In this document: positions 1 to 6,643 of the stretch, one piece after another | How positions within the stretch are numbered: position 1 is the stretch's first letter | Layout: every line of letters starts with the position of its first letter | Origin: Desulfofustis sp. | Lineage (GTDB): Bacteria > Desulfobacterota > Desulfobulbia > Desulfobulbales > Desulfocapsaceae | Reading direction: 5' to 3' | DNA: 7,900 nt | Assembly: GCA_030145365.1 (NCBI GenBank) | Contig: JAQYVS010000411.1 | Location: 1-7,900 of the forward strand | Notes under the pieces: model-generated | What the model saw: the letters and a program-made list of their open reading frames with translations, nothing else | Database searches by the model: none | Told to the model about the DNA's origin: nothing | Made by a program: the position numbers and the translations under genes

Positions 1-1
1 G

Positions 2-340
2 GAACCCCACATTATCATTGCCGGGTTCTCACAGGGAGGGGCAGTGGCCTATCATGTTGCTTTAGGGCGAGAAATGGCTCTCGGTGGTCTTTTGGCAATG
101 TCCACGTATCTTGCCGGCGGTGATCAGATACATACACATCGTAACCTGAAGATTCCCATTGAGATTCAGCACGGACTTTACGATCCGGTTGTTCCTGAGC
201 ATTTGGGCAGGGAGGCTAAAGTTTTTCTTGAAGAACACGGCTATACTCCCAATTACCGTACCTACCCCATGGAGCATAGTGTTTGCCCGGAACAGATCGT
301 CGATATTGCTCACTGGTTTTCAACGATTATACAAGCCTGA
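2..340 (+). CDS. Carboxylesterase / alpha-beta hydrolase (Abhydrolase_2 family), 5' end missing
   Basis: This is the C-terminal half (about 112 residues) of a serine hydrolase; the frame is open from base 2 and the start lies outside the window. The nucleophile-elbow motif GFSQGG is visible, with the catalytic Ser codon at 29-31. It is followed by HGLYDPVVP, which supplies the likely catalytic Asp, and by MEHSVCPEQI near the C-terminus, which supplies the likely catalytic His. This Ser-Asp-His order and spacing match small cytoplasmic carboxylesterases of the phospholipase/carboxylesterase (YpfH, EstB) family, which cleave short-chain carboxylic esters or thioesters; the natural substrate cannot be read from sequence. 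An internal GTG at 44 is not a plausible start because it lies after the active-site Ser. It ends 59 bases before the ferritin-like gene, and no terminator was seen between them, so read-through is possible. Family call is firm; substrate unknown. Confidence 0.88.
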   Translation, partial: EPHIIIAGFSQGGAVAYHVALGREMALGGLLAMSTYLAGGDQIHTHRNLKIPIEIQHGLYDPVVPEHLGREAKVFLEEHGYTPNYRTYPMEHSVCPEQIVDIAHWFSTIIQA

Positions 341-399
341 GATATTCGATAAATATTACTCAAAGGTCTTACTACATTAAGAAAAGGGGCTAGACAACC

Positions 400-888
400 A
401 TGTTCACCATAGCTGATATTCGTGAAATTGCGATTCAGATCGAGAAGAACGGAGAAGAAGCTTACCGTCAGGCCGCTGAAGCGGTAAGTGATCCGGCAAT
501 TTGTGAAATCTTCACCTGGATGGCCGATGAGGAGAAACGTCATGGTCAATGGTTTGCGACCTTAACCTCCACCGACCCGTTGACTGAAGAGCAGATGGAG
601 CTGGAGAAAATGGGCCGGCAGCTGCTGCAGGAGATGGTTGGCGATCAGACCTTTTCCCTTGACCAGAAATTACTAGCCGACACAACTGAGTTTTGTGAGG
701 CACTTGGGCAGTCGAAGACGTTTGAACAGGATACCATCATGTTCTACGAATTTTTATTGAACCTGATCAATGACGAGCAGGCGCGTGCTCAACTCGATAC
801 CATTATCAAAGAAGAGCGTAAGCATATCAAACAGTTGGAAGAGATGGCAAGATGTGGGCCAGACTGTTCGAATCTGGCTTTGATCTAA
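400..888 (+). CDS. Ferritin-like / rubrerythrin-like diiron four-helix protein (162 aa)
   Basis: Predicted cytoplasmic all-helical protein of the ferritin-like (COG1633, rubrerythrin-related) group. The expected diiron ligands come in two repeats: Glu15 in helix 1 (IEKNGEEAY), Glu45-x-x-His48 in helix 2 (DEEKRH), Glu109 in helix 3, and Glu139-x-x-His142 in helix 4 (KEERKH). This E, ExxH, E, ExxH pattern is that of the diiron site that reduces peroxide or oxidises ferrous iron in related proteins; the actual reaction here is unknown. There is no C-terminal rubredoxin domain (no paired CxxC knuckles), only two Cys in the tail (RCGPDC). The ATG at 400 has an AGGGG purine tract about 10 bases upstream. 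A second protein of identical length and layout is encoded on the other strand at 2212-2700. The next gene starts 11 bases after the stop, suggesting co-transcription. Confidence 0.85.
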   Translation: MFTIADIREIAIQIEKNGEEAYRQAAEAVSDPAICEIFTWMADEEKRHGQWFATLTSTDPLTEEQMELEKMGRQLLQEMVGDQTFSLDQKLLADTTEFCEALGQSKTFEQDTIMFYEFLLNLINDEQARAQLDTIIKEERKHIKQLEEMARCGPDCSNLALI

Positions 889-899
889 GATCCACGATA

Positions 900-1121
900 A
901 TGATTTCTCTTATCCAATCAATTCCAATTCCAATCCTGGTCGTGCTTTGTCTTACCTTGGGACTGGCTCCTTTTTCTCCCGAACCACATATCTGGGAGAA
1001 ATTGAAGATGCTGGCAGCAGGAAACTTGACCAGGCCCATGGACATTTTCGATTTTCTCCTGCACGGCGCACCTTTTATCCTACTGGCAATCAGATTGATC
1101 GTGTCGGGATTTCAAAAATAG
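900..1121 (+). CDS. Small predicted membrane protein (73 aa), conserved hypothetical
   Basis: The frame beginning at ATG 900 encodes 73 residues: a hydrophobic N-terminal segment at about residues 3-21 (ISLIQSIPIPILVVLCLTLG), a polar middle with APFSPEPHIWEKLKML, then DIFDFLLHGAPFILLAIRLI, a second hydrophobic stretch near residues 52-68. I recognise this pattern (APF-PEPH-WEKL followed by RP-DIFD-LHG) from short conserved proteobacterial proteins often labelled, without experimental support, as RND-transporter related; it is far too short to be a pump. A longer reading from 852 would overlap the ferritin-like gene and add hydrophilic residues before the first membrane segment, so the 900 start is preferred, although its ribosome binding site is weak. 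It lies 11 bases after the ferritin-like stop and 61 bases before the permease. Function unknown; an accessory membrane protein is possible. Confidence 0.65.
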   Translation: MISLIQSIPIPILVVLCLTLGLAPFSPEPHIWEKLKMLAAGNLTRPMDIFDFLLHGAPFILLAIRLIVSGFQK

Positions 1122-1182
1122 TTCTTACCGGTGCCGAAGTTCAAGCATCAGATTGTTCTCTGTTAATGAGCTGGTCTATTGA

Positions 1183-2106
1183 ATGAAAAATTTTGTCTTT
1201 TATCTGATAATCGTATTGATCTGGGGATCGAGCTGGATCGGTATCAAGATGCAGCTCGACACCGTTAGTCCGGTCGTCTCGGTGACCTACCGATTTGCCT
1301 TGGCGTCTCTGATCCTTCTTTGTTGGTGTCGCTTTAAAGGGTTGAATATGCGTTTCAGCCTTGCTGACCACGGATTTATCTTTCTTTTAGGGCTGCTTTT
1401 GTTCGGTATTAATTACTTGCTGTTCTATCTGGCCGAGCTCTATATTGCCAGTGGACTGGCAGCGGTTATTTTTTCCACCATTGTCTTGCTCAACATTGTC
1501 AACGGGGCGATCTTTCTTAAGACGCCTGTCGATCGGAGGGTAGTGTTCGGCGGATTGCTTGGCTTGGTCGGTATCGGTCTGGTGTTTCGCGGTGAGATCA
1601 GTGGAGTTTCTTTAGACAACGAAGGCCTGGTGGGTGTTCTTCTTTCCGTTACAGCAACATTTCTGGCTTCACTGGGAAATATCGTTTCTGTCAGAAATCA
1701 GAAAAAAGGGCTGCCCATAGTTCAGACCAATGGGATTGGGATGGGCTATGGAGCACTGGTGATGCTGCTTATTGTTTTTGCGACCGGCCAAACATTCAGT
1801 TTTGAACCATCTTTCAAATACGTCGGATCGTTGCTGTATCTGGCACTTTTTGGCTCAGTCATTGCCTTTGGCTGTTATCTCTCCCTGGTTGGAAGGATTG
1901 GGGCTGACAGAGCGGCTTATGCTACACTGTTGTTCCCCATCGTCGCTCTTGCCATATCAACAATCTGGGAAGACTATCAGTGGAGCTTAGAATCAGCTGC
2001 AGGGGTGCTGCTGATTCTGTTCGGTAATCTCTGGATTATACGAAGGAATAAAGCTGCAGGTCGGACACGTTCATTATTCAGAACGATATGTTCAGGCGGA
2101 AGGTAG
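1183..2106 (+). CDS. EamA-family (drug/metabolite transporter superfamily) permease
   Basis: A 307-residue, very hydrophobic protein with about ten predicted transmembrane segments (roughly residues 3-22, 31-50, 63-83, 89-108, 120-136, 148-167, 183-202, 213-233, 243-263 and 268-288), in two EamA repeats. The N-terminus (VLIWGSSWIGIKMQL, then VSVTYRFALASL) is the family's characteristic opening, and GADRAAYATLLFPIVALAIS is the typical start of the ninth segment. EamA proteins sit in the inner membrane and export or import small metabolites such as amino acids and their derivatives; substrate cannot be inferred here. The C-terminus is short, basic and cytoplasmic. The ATG at 1183 has no clear Shine-Dalgarno sequence, but it places the family motif where expected. 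It follows the small membrane protein in the same direction and ends at the bidirectional terminator at 2121. Confidence 0.9.
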   Translation: MKNFVFYLIIVLIWGSSWIGIKMQLDTVSPVVSVTYRFALASLILLCWCRFKGLNMRFSLADHGFIFLLGLLLFGINYLLFYLAELYIASGLAAVIFSTIVLLNIVNGAIFLKTPVDRRVVFGGLLGLVGIGLVFRGEISGVSLDNEGLVGVLLSVTATFLASLGNIVSVRNQKKGLPIVQTNGIGMGYGALVMLLIVFATGQTFSFEPSFKYVGSLLYLALFGSVIAFGCYLSLVGRIGADRAAYATLLFPIVALAISTIWEDYQWSLESAAGVLLILFGNLWIIRRNKAAGRTRSLFRTICSGGR

Positions 2107-2120
2107 AAACGTCATTCGCA

Positions 2121-2171
2121 AAAAAGCGGAAGCTTGGAGATTTCAACCCATCTGCCAAAATTCCGCTTTTT
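2121..2171. terminator. Bidirectional Rho-independent terminator between convergent genes
   Basis: The left arm AAAAAGCGGAA (2121-2131) and right arm TTCCGCTTTTT (2161-2171) are exact reverse complements, giving an 11-bp stem around a 29-base loop; inner pairing TTGG (2134-2137) with CCAA (2155-2158) could extend it. The outer part of the stem is A on one side and T on the other, so RNA from either strand ends in a U-run. It lies between the permease stop (2106, plus) and the ferritin-like stop (2212, minus), exactly where a shared terminator would be expected. Confidence 0.8.
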
Positions 2172-2211
2172 ATTAGATGACTACACTAGATGACTACTGA
2201 AGGCGATCAGC

Positions 2212-2700
2212 CTAGTACTGATTACCATCCTGCGGGGAGAATTCTGCATTTTCTACCCACCAGTCAGGTTTCTGAACCATTTCCAGCAGATTCTCACAGG
2301 TTCGTAAATGGTAGGTTTCCTGCTTCATCAATGCTTCGAAAAGTTGTTTGTTGACCGGATCATCGGCTTCTTCGAATTTTTCTTTATAAAATGCCATGCC
2401 CCGTTTTTCGATCTCCACCGCTTTTTGATAATCCTCTATCGCATCAACGGAGATATCAGTGACGTTTGAATCCTGTTTCATATCATCAAAAACCGTCTTG
2501 ATGTCCAGAGCCACGCCCTGCTGTTTCGGCACATCCAGTTTTTTCTGCAGTTGTTCAATAGCTACACGATGTTTCACCTCATCTTCGGCAAGCATCAATA
2601 ATACCTTCTTGATGCCTGGAACCGGGGCATTCTCAGCCATTTTACGGTAAAGCTCTTCAGCATCTTTTTCCATCTGAATAGAAAACTCGAACAGATCCAT
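2212..2700 (-). CDS. Ferritin-like / rubrerythrin-like diiron protein, second copy (162 aa)
   Basis: All-helical, predicted cytoplasmic protein of the ferritin-like group. Numbered from the chosen start, the metal-binding pattern is Glu11 (QMEKDAEELY), Glu41-x-x-His44 (EDEVKH), Glu98 (EIEKRG) and Glu128-x-x-His131 (QETYH), the same E, ExxH, E, ExxH layout as the gene at 400-888. The tail PDWWVENAEF is one I associate with this subgroup in anaerobes. There is no rubredoxin domain. The frame extends ten codons further upstream to 2730, but the ATG at 2698-2700 has an ideal GGAGG with 5-base spacing (plus-strand 2706-2710) and gives the usual N-terminus MDLFEFSIQMEK, so it is chosen. Its length equals that of the plus-strand relative, but the sequences have diverged clearly. 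A role in iron handling or peroxide/oxygen defence is inferred from family only. Confidence 0.87.
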   Translation of the reverse strand: MDLFEFSIQMEKDAEELYRKMAENAPVPGIKKVLLMLAEDEVKHRVAIEQLQKKLDVPKQQGVALDIKTVFDDMKQDSNVTDISVDAIEDYQKAVEIEKRGMAFYKEKFEEADDPVNKQLFEALMKQETYHLRTCENLLEMVQKPDWWVENAEFSPQDGNQY

Positions 2701-2744
2701 ACCTGCCTCCTGTATAGTGGGTATTGGCAATTGTTTAAGCCCTT

Positions 2745-2773
2745 AATGTATAATTATCTTGGTTTTACCACAA
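2745..2773 (-). promoter_or_regulatory. Candidate promoter for the minus-strand ferritin-like gene
   Basis: Read on the minus strand, TTGTGG (2768-2773), a 17-base spacer and TACATT (2745-2750) form a weak sigma-70-like pair about 45 bases upstream of the ATG at 2700. The match is partial (three of six and four of six positions), so this is only the best candidate in an AT-rich stretch. Confidence 0.28.
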
Positions 2774-2800
2774 GTCATTTAAGCTCAATAATTCTGATAA

Positions 2801-2824
2801 TAGTATTCGTATTAAATAATACTA
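2801..2824. repeat. Perfect 7-bp inverted repeat in intergenic region (possible operator)
   Basis: TAGTATT (2801-2807) and AATACTA (2818-2824) are exact reverse complements separated by 10 bases. The arms are about one helical turn or slightly more apart, as for a dimeric repressor site, and they lie upstream of the candidate ferritin-like promoter. The stretch is very AT-rich, so chance is a real possibility. Confidence 0.35.
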
Positions 2825-2874
2825 AAAAGGTGCTTGCTTAGCGGGGCAAGGTTTTCTCCTTCGTTTCAAGCAAG
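2824..2874 (-). terminator. Candidate terminator after the glycyl-radical operon
   Basis: On the minus strand, CTTGCTT (2868-2874) pairs with AAGCAAG (2833-2839) around a 28-base loop, followed by CACC and a run of five T (2824-2828). It lies just beyond the Nudix stop at 2900, where this operon should end. The short stem and long loop make it a weak terminator by sequence alone. Confidence 0.33.
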
Positions 2875-2899
2875 AGAAGCAGAAAAACAGACAACTGTT

Positions 2900-3325
2900 T
2901 TACACGTATAAGCTGCTGATGTCTCCCGATTTTAGCAAATTCACCGCTTCATAATCATAGGGAGACAGATCATAGCCAGGTATATCTGTAGGCTTGATGA
3001 ACTTGAACTCATCATGCTCCTGCAAGGTAATATCCCGAGGTGAAATGGTACCTGATATTGGAATAAATTCGGCTCGGAGACGCTGATATTCAAAAATATA
3101 GCCGGGATAAATTCGATCCACGTCTATAGGGGCGTCAAGTTCCTCAAAAATTTCTCGGACCAGGGCTTCTTTAAAAGATTCTCCCTGTTCCACCTTGCCC
3201 CCCGGAAATTCCCAGAGGCCTCCGTAACGTTGTTTTTGGTTACGTTTGGCGATTAAGATTTTCCCGGTTCTTTCGAAAAGCAGTCCCATCACCACTCTTG
3301 TCATTTCCCGATCCCCCGTTGCCAT
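2900..3325 (-). CDS. Nudix hydrolase, MutT-like
   Basis: A 141-residue single-domain Nudix protein. The Nudix box G-x5-E-x7-REUxEE is clear at residues 43-62 (Gly43, Glu49, Arg57, Glu58, Glu61, Glu62), with WEFPGGKVE just before and into it, the signature I associate with MutT-type 8-oxo-dGTP diphosphatases. The usual Gly two residues after the EE pair is Asp64 here, an uncommon change outside the metal ligands. Metal-dependent cleavage of a nucleoside diphosphate derivative is expected, with oxidised dGTP the most likely substrate; this is inferred. The ATG at 3325 lies only 2 bases after the stop of the glycyl radical enzyme, so the two genes are probably co-transcribed and translationally coupled. 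A second in-frame ATG at 3304 has a GGGGA about 8 bases upstream and gives the more usual MutT N-terminus, so the start is uncertain by seven residues. A Nudix gene is not part of the hydroxyproline pathway as I know it. Confidence 0.88.
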   Translation of the reverse strand: MATGDREMTRVVMGLLFERTGKILIAKRNQKQRYGGLWEFPGGKVEQGESFKEALVREIFEELDAPIDVDRIYPGYIFEYQRLRAEFIPISGTISPRDITLQEHDEFKFIKPTDIPGYDLSPYDYEAVNLLKSGDISSLYV

Positions 3326-3327
3326 AG

Positions 3328-5688
3328 TTAGCCCAGTTCCTGCTCGGTTCGACTGATAATCTCCTCCTGATGATCTTCGTCCAGATCTACAAAATAGTCG
3401 CTATATCCGGCCACCCTAACCAATAGATTTCGATAATCGTCAGGGTGTTCCTGGGCCTTTTTCAGGGTGTTTGTATCAACTACATTGAACTGGATGTGGT
3501 GCCCGCCCAGACTGAAATAGGTTCTGACCAGACCGCACATCTTATCAAGATCCTGCTCCGACTTGAGAACCGACGGTAGAAAACGCTGGTTGAGCAGGGT
3601 GCCGCCCGATTTCACCTGATCCATTTTACTCAACGATTTAATTACTGCAGTGGGACCGTTGCGATCTCCGCCTTGGGAAGGGGAGGTACCGTCGGACATC
3701 GGTAAATGGGCATAGCGTCCGTTGGGAGTGGCGCCGAGCATCTTGCCGAAATAGACATGGCAGGTGGTCGAGAGCATATTCAGGTGATACACCGTACCTT
3801 TTGTGTTGGGCTTGCCGTCGATAGCAGCGAACAGCGAGTCATACACCCGGCCCATAATTGTATCCGCACGTTCATCATCGTTTCCGAAAAAGGGCGTCTT
3901 GTTCCAGAGTTTTAGACGTAAACTTTCCACATCTGAAAAATTATTTTGTAATGCCCCAAGCAAGGCTTTCATGGACAGCGTTTTATCCTGATACACATGA
4001 GTTCTGATTGCCGATAGACTGTCGGTTATCGTTCCGATACCGCAACACTGGATATAGTTTGTATTGTAACGCGGACCGCCATCGTAATAGTCCCGCCCTT
4101 TCTCTATACAATCACTTATCACAACGGACAAAAACGGTGCCGGTGAATATTTGGCATACATTCGTTCGATATAGTTGTTAACCCTGATTTTAAGATCAAC
4201 CACATATCCAAGTTGTCTTTCAAAGGCACCGTACAGCGCATCATAGCTTTCAAAGTCCTCCGCCTTGCCGGTGGCGAGGCCGACAGTTTTTCCGGTTAGC
4301 GGATCAACACCGTTGTTGAGGGTTATCTCAAGAATTTTGGGAACATTAAGATACCCAGTCAGGATATACGCTTCCTTGCCGAAAGCGCCGGTTTCTATGC
4401 AGCCGCTGGTGCCGCCTTCACGGGCATCTTCGACGCTTTTCCCGACTCTGATCTGCTCCATTACCACCGAATCGGTATTAAACAGCGAAGGGTAGCCGTA
4501 ACCGTTTCTGATCACCCTGGCGGCCGCTTTCAGTAAACGATCCGGGGTTTTTCTGCTGATGTGAACGCTGGGCTGGGGCTGCAGAAGATGGAGTTCATCG
4601 GCCACTTCCAGCGCCATGTATGAGAGATCGTTGCTGCCGTCGCTGCCGTCTGAATTCAGGCCGCCCAGGTTTATCTGGGTAAAATCGTTATATGTCCCGC
4701 TTTCTTTGGCAGTCACGCCTACTTTGGGCGGTGCAGTGTGATTATTTACTTTGATCCACAGGCAGGCCAGTAATTCTTTGGCCTGCTCCCGGTCCAAGCT
4801 CAGATCAGCGAGCTCTTTGTCATAAAACGGTTTCAGGTGCTGATCCAGGTGACCAGGCGTCATCGCATCCCAGCCGTTAAGTTCGGTGATTGTACCAAGG
4901 TGCACGAACCAGTACATCTGCAGTGCTTCGTGAAACGTCTGTGGGCGATGGGCGGGAACCTTTTCACAAACCTTGGCAATGCTCAGGAGCTCTTCTTTTC
5001 TGATTGGGTCTTCTATTTTGCCGGCAAGTGCTTCAGCCAGGGCAGCGTGCCGTTCGGCGAATACAATTACCGCATCACAGGAGATATCCATCGCCAGTAA
5101 TTGCTCATATTTGTCGGCCGCTTGTGGGTCATTTTGATAATCCAGACGCTCAATACGGTGCTGAATCTTTGCTTTGAGATCAAGCATGCCGTATCGATAA
5201 ATCGTACCATCAAGGGCCGTGTGGCCCGGAGCTCGCTGCTCCATAAACTCTGTAAACAGTCCAGCTTCATAGGCTGCTTTCCATTTCTCAGGTACCTGGG
5301 AAAAGATCCTTTCCCGCATCGATCTGCCCTGCCAGTAAGGGATCACCTGTTCCTGGTAGGCTTGTATATCCTGCTCCAATACCCGGTAACCCGTCATTGG
5401 CCGATCGTTGAGGATCTGCAAATCCTCGGCTGAATGGCAGGTGAGTTCCGGAAAGGTAGGTACTGCCTTTGGAGATGGACCGCGTTCGCCGACAATGAGC
5501 TCGTCGTCGCCTATATAAATTGTTTTCTGCGTACACAGATGTTTGAAACAGAGAGCCCGAAGAACCGGTATCGAATGTTTGCCGTAATGCTCACGGTAAA
5601 AGTGAGTTTCAAGCACTGCCCGCTCGATTGAGATGGAAGGCCGGGTCTCAAAACTCTGCTGTCTCAGCCGGGTGATTCGTTGATTCAT
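3328..5688 (-). CDS. hypD: Glycyl radical enzyme, probable trans-4-hydroxy-L-proline dehydratase (HypD-like)
   Basis: A 786-residue, full-length glycyl radical enzyme: PFL-like barrel domain (about residues 1-650) and C-terminal Gly-radical domain with RVAGYSDYF, radical Gly761 (codon 3406-3408). The thiyl-radical Cys is Cys430 in GGTSGCIET (codon 4399-4401) with Glu432 as general base, the C-x-E pattern of glycyl radical eliminases rather than the adjacent Cys pair of pyruvate formate-lyase. Residues I recall as lining the Clostridioides HypD pocket (His160, Asp278, Ser334, Asp339, Phe340, Cys434, Glu436, Tyr450, Thr645, Gly765) all have counterparts exactly four positions earlier (156, 274, 330, 335, 336, 430, 432, 446, 641, 761). 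That supports dehydration of trans-4-hydroxy-L-proline to pyrroline-5-carboxylate, a cytoplasmic anaerobic reaction. No pyrroline-5-carboxylate reductase gene is adjacent. A strong GAGGAGGAGA (5694-5703) precedes the ATG, 17 bases after the activase stop. A related hydroxyproline isomer or betaine as substrate cannot be excluded. Confidence 0.86.
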   Translation of the reverse strand: MNQRITRLRQQSFETRPSISIERAVLETHFYREHYGKHSIPVLRALCFKHLCTQKTIYIGDDELIVGERGPSPKAVPTFPELTCHSAEDLQILNDRPMTGYRVLEQDIQAYQEQVIPYWQGRSMRERIFSQVPEKWKAAYEAGLFTEFMEQRAPGHTALDGTIYRYGMLDLKAKIQHRIERLDYQNDPQAADKYEQLLAMDISCDAVIVFAERHAALAEALAGKIEDPIRKEELLSIAKVCEKVPAHRPQTFHEALQMYWFVHLGTITELNGWDAMTPGHLDQHLKPFYDKELADLSLDREQAKELLACLWIKVNNHTAPPKVGVTAKESGTYNDFTQINLGGLNSDGSDGSNDLSYMALEVADELHLLQPQPSVHISRKTPDRLLKAAARVIRNGYGYPSLFNTDSVVMEQIRVGKSVEDAREGGTSGCIETGAFGKEAYILTGYLNVPKILEITLNNGVDPLTGKTVGLATGKAEDFESYDALYGAFERQLGYVVDLKIRVNNYIERMYAKYSPAPFLSVVISDCIEKGRDYYDGGPRYNTNYIQCCGIGTITDSLSAIRTHVYQDKTLSMKALLGALQNNFSDVESLRLKLWNKTPFFGNDDERADTIMGRVYDSLFAAIDGKPNTKGTVYHLNMLSTTCHVYFGKMLGATPNGRYAHLPMSDGTSPSQGGDRNGPTAVIKSLSKMDQVKSGGTLLNQRFLPSVLKSEQDLDKMCGLVRTYFSLGGHHIQFNVVDTNTLKKAQEHPDDYRNLLVRVAGYSDYFVDLDEDHQEEIISRTEQELG

Positions 5689-5705
5689 GTAAGTCTCCTC
5701 CTCTA

Positions 5706-6617
5706 TCAGCCGTCAATCACTACAGAAAGACCGTGCTCTTCAAATTGTGTGCGGATTCTGTCGATTGTGGCGGAACTGGGAATATAGAGATGACTGGTAC
5801 TATCGGTTCGGGATAATTTTTTATATTTGGCACCTGCCAGATCGTGATACGGCAAGATATCGATCTCACTGATATGCGGCAAATCACGGAGAAATTCAGC
5901 CATAACCTGGATATGTTCCTGGGAATCATTAATTGTTGCAACCAGCGGCAGCCTGACTCTTACATCGCTATTGGTTTGGGCAAGTTTCCTGAGGTTTGCA
6001 AGGATTGGCTCGTTCGGTACTCCGGTGTACTTTTTATGCTCGATAGAGTCCATGTGTTTCAAGTCATAGAGAAACAATTCAGTATGCTGCGCAACCTCAA
6101 GAAGAACATCTGTTTCAGCAAAGCCACTGGTATCAACGGTTCGATGTATATCAAGTTCTCCACACCGTTTTAACAGCTCGATGAGTTGCTCTGCCTGGAA
6201 GAGCGGTTCACCTCCGGAAAACGTTACTCCGCCTTTTGAATGATCAAAGAAAGGTAAATCTTTTTCAATCTCACGGATAATGGTATCCAGGTCACTTTGC
6301 CAGCCAATGGCTTCATGGGCCAATGACGGGCAGATTTCCACACAATTCAGGCAGCGTGAACAACGGGTATCATCCCGCTCGATTCCTTCATTGATCCAGA
6401 TAAGGGCTGACTCAGGACAGCCTTCCAGACATTCCTGGCAACCGATACACTTGGCCTGGATGGTGACAACCTCGAGATCAGAACTGATTCCTTCCGGATT
6501 GTGGCACCAAAAACAATTAAGCGGACAGCCCTTAAAAAATATCGTAGTCCGAATATTCGGTCCGTCATGCAGTGCATATCGTTTGACGGCGAATAACATC
6601 GGATATGTATTATCCAT
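5706..6617 (-). CDS. hypE: Glycyl radical enzyme activase (radical SAM), HypE-like
   Basis: Radical SAM protein of 303 residues that would install the glycyl radical on the enzyme encoded just downstream. From the ATG at 6617, HDGPNIRTTIF leads into the cluster-binding Cys31-x3-Cys35-x2-Cys38 (GCPLNCFWC). Two ferredoxin-type [4Fe-4S] sets follow, Cys57/60/63/67 and Cys86/89/92/96, an insert typical of activases of eliminase-type glycyl radical enzymes and absent from pyruvate formate-lyase activase. TFSGGEP at 132-138 is the SAM-binding GGE motif. The motif usually written HDGPGIR has Asn in place of Gly. The start is uncertain: TTG 6632, ATG 6617 and ATG 6599 are all in frame, and none has a recognisable Shine-Dalgarno sequence; all precede the conserved domain. 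ATG 6617 is a compromise choice. A Fur-box-like palindrome sits 8 bases upstream. The stop lies 17 bases before the HypD-like start, so the two form an operon. The hypE name is by analogy with its partner. Confidence 0.85.
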   Translation of the reverse strand: MDNTYPMLFAVKRYALHDGPNIRTTIFFKGCPLNCFWCHNPEGISSDLEVVTIQAKCIGCQECLEGCPESALIWINEGIERDDTRCSRCLNCVEICPSLAHEAIGWQSDLDTIIREIEKDLPFFDHSKGGVTFSGGEPLFQAEQLIELLKRCGELDIHRTVDTSGFAETDVLLEVAQHTELFLYDLKHMDSIEHKKYTGVPNEPILANLRKLAQTNSDVRVRLPLVATINDSQEHIQVMAEFLRDLPHISEIDILPYHDLAGAKYKKLSRTDSTSHLYIPSSATIDRIRTQFEEHGLSVVIDG

Positions 6618-6624
6618 AAAAAGA

Positions 6625-6643
6625 GATAACAATAATTATTATC
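6625..6643. promoter_or_regulatory. Fur-box-like (Fur/PerR family) palindromic operator
   Basis: The plus-strand sequence GATAACAATAATTATTATC is an imperfect 19-bp palindrome with 8 of 9 base pairs complementary. It matches the classical Fur box GATAATGATAATCATTATC at 16 of 19 positions. Read on the minus strand, the overlapping 15-mer TGATAATAATTATTG (6630-6644) matches the 7-1-7 Fur form (TGATAATnATTATCA) at 12 of 14 positions and the PerR form at 11 of 14. It ends 8 bases upstream of the activase ATG at 6617. Iron- or peroxide-responsive control of the glycyl-radical operon is an inference, and AT-rich DNA can match such a consensus by chance. Confidence 0.5.

Noticed and set aside
2174..2197. 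Short tandem direct repeat TAGATGACTAC with a 13-base period
   Set aside because: Only two copies, in a terminator-flanking spacer; most likely a local slippage duplication without function.
2701..2730. Ten-codon N-terminal extension of the second ferritin-like gene
   Set aside because: The extension would bury the strong GGAGG site inside the coding region; the ATG at 2700 fits the ribosome binding site and the family N-terminus.
2796..2814. A second possible Fur box beginning with GATAAT
   Set aside because: Only about 12 of 19 positions match and it is not palindromic in the required way; AT-richness explains it.
3328..5688. Annotation as pyruvate formate-lyase
   Set aside because: Pyruvate formate-lyase uses two adjacent catalytic Cys; here there is a single Cys followed by x-Glu (SGCIET), and the activase has the ferredoxin-like insert of eliminase-type systems.
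3706..6173. Several open frames of 60-110 codons on the plus strand opposite the glycyl radical enzyme and activase genes
   Set aside because: They lie antisense to strongly supported genes, have no family motifs or ribosome binding sites, and are expected by chance opposite long coding regions.
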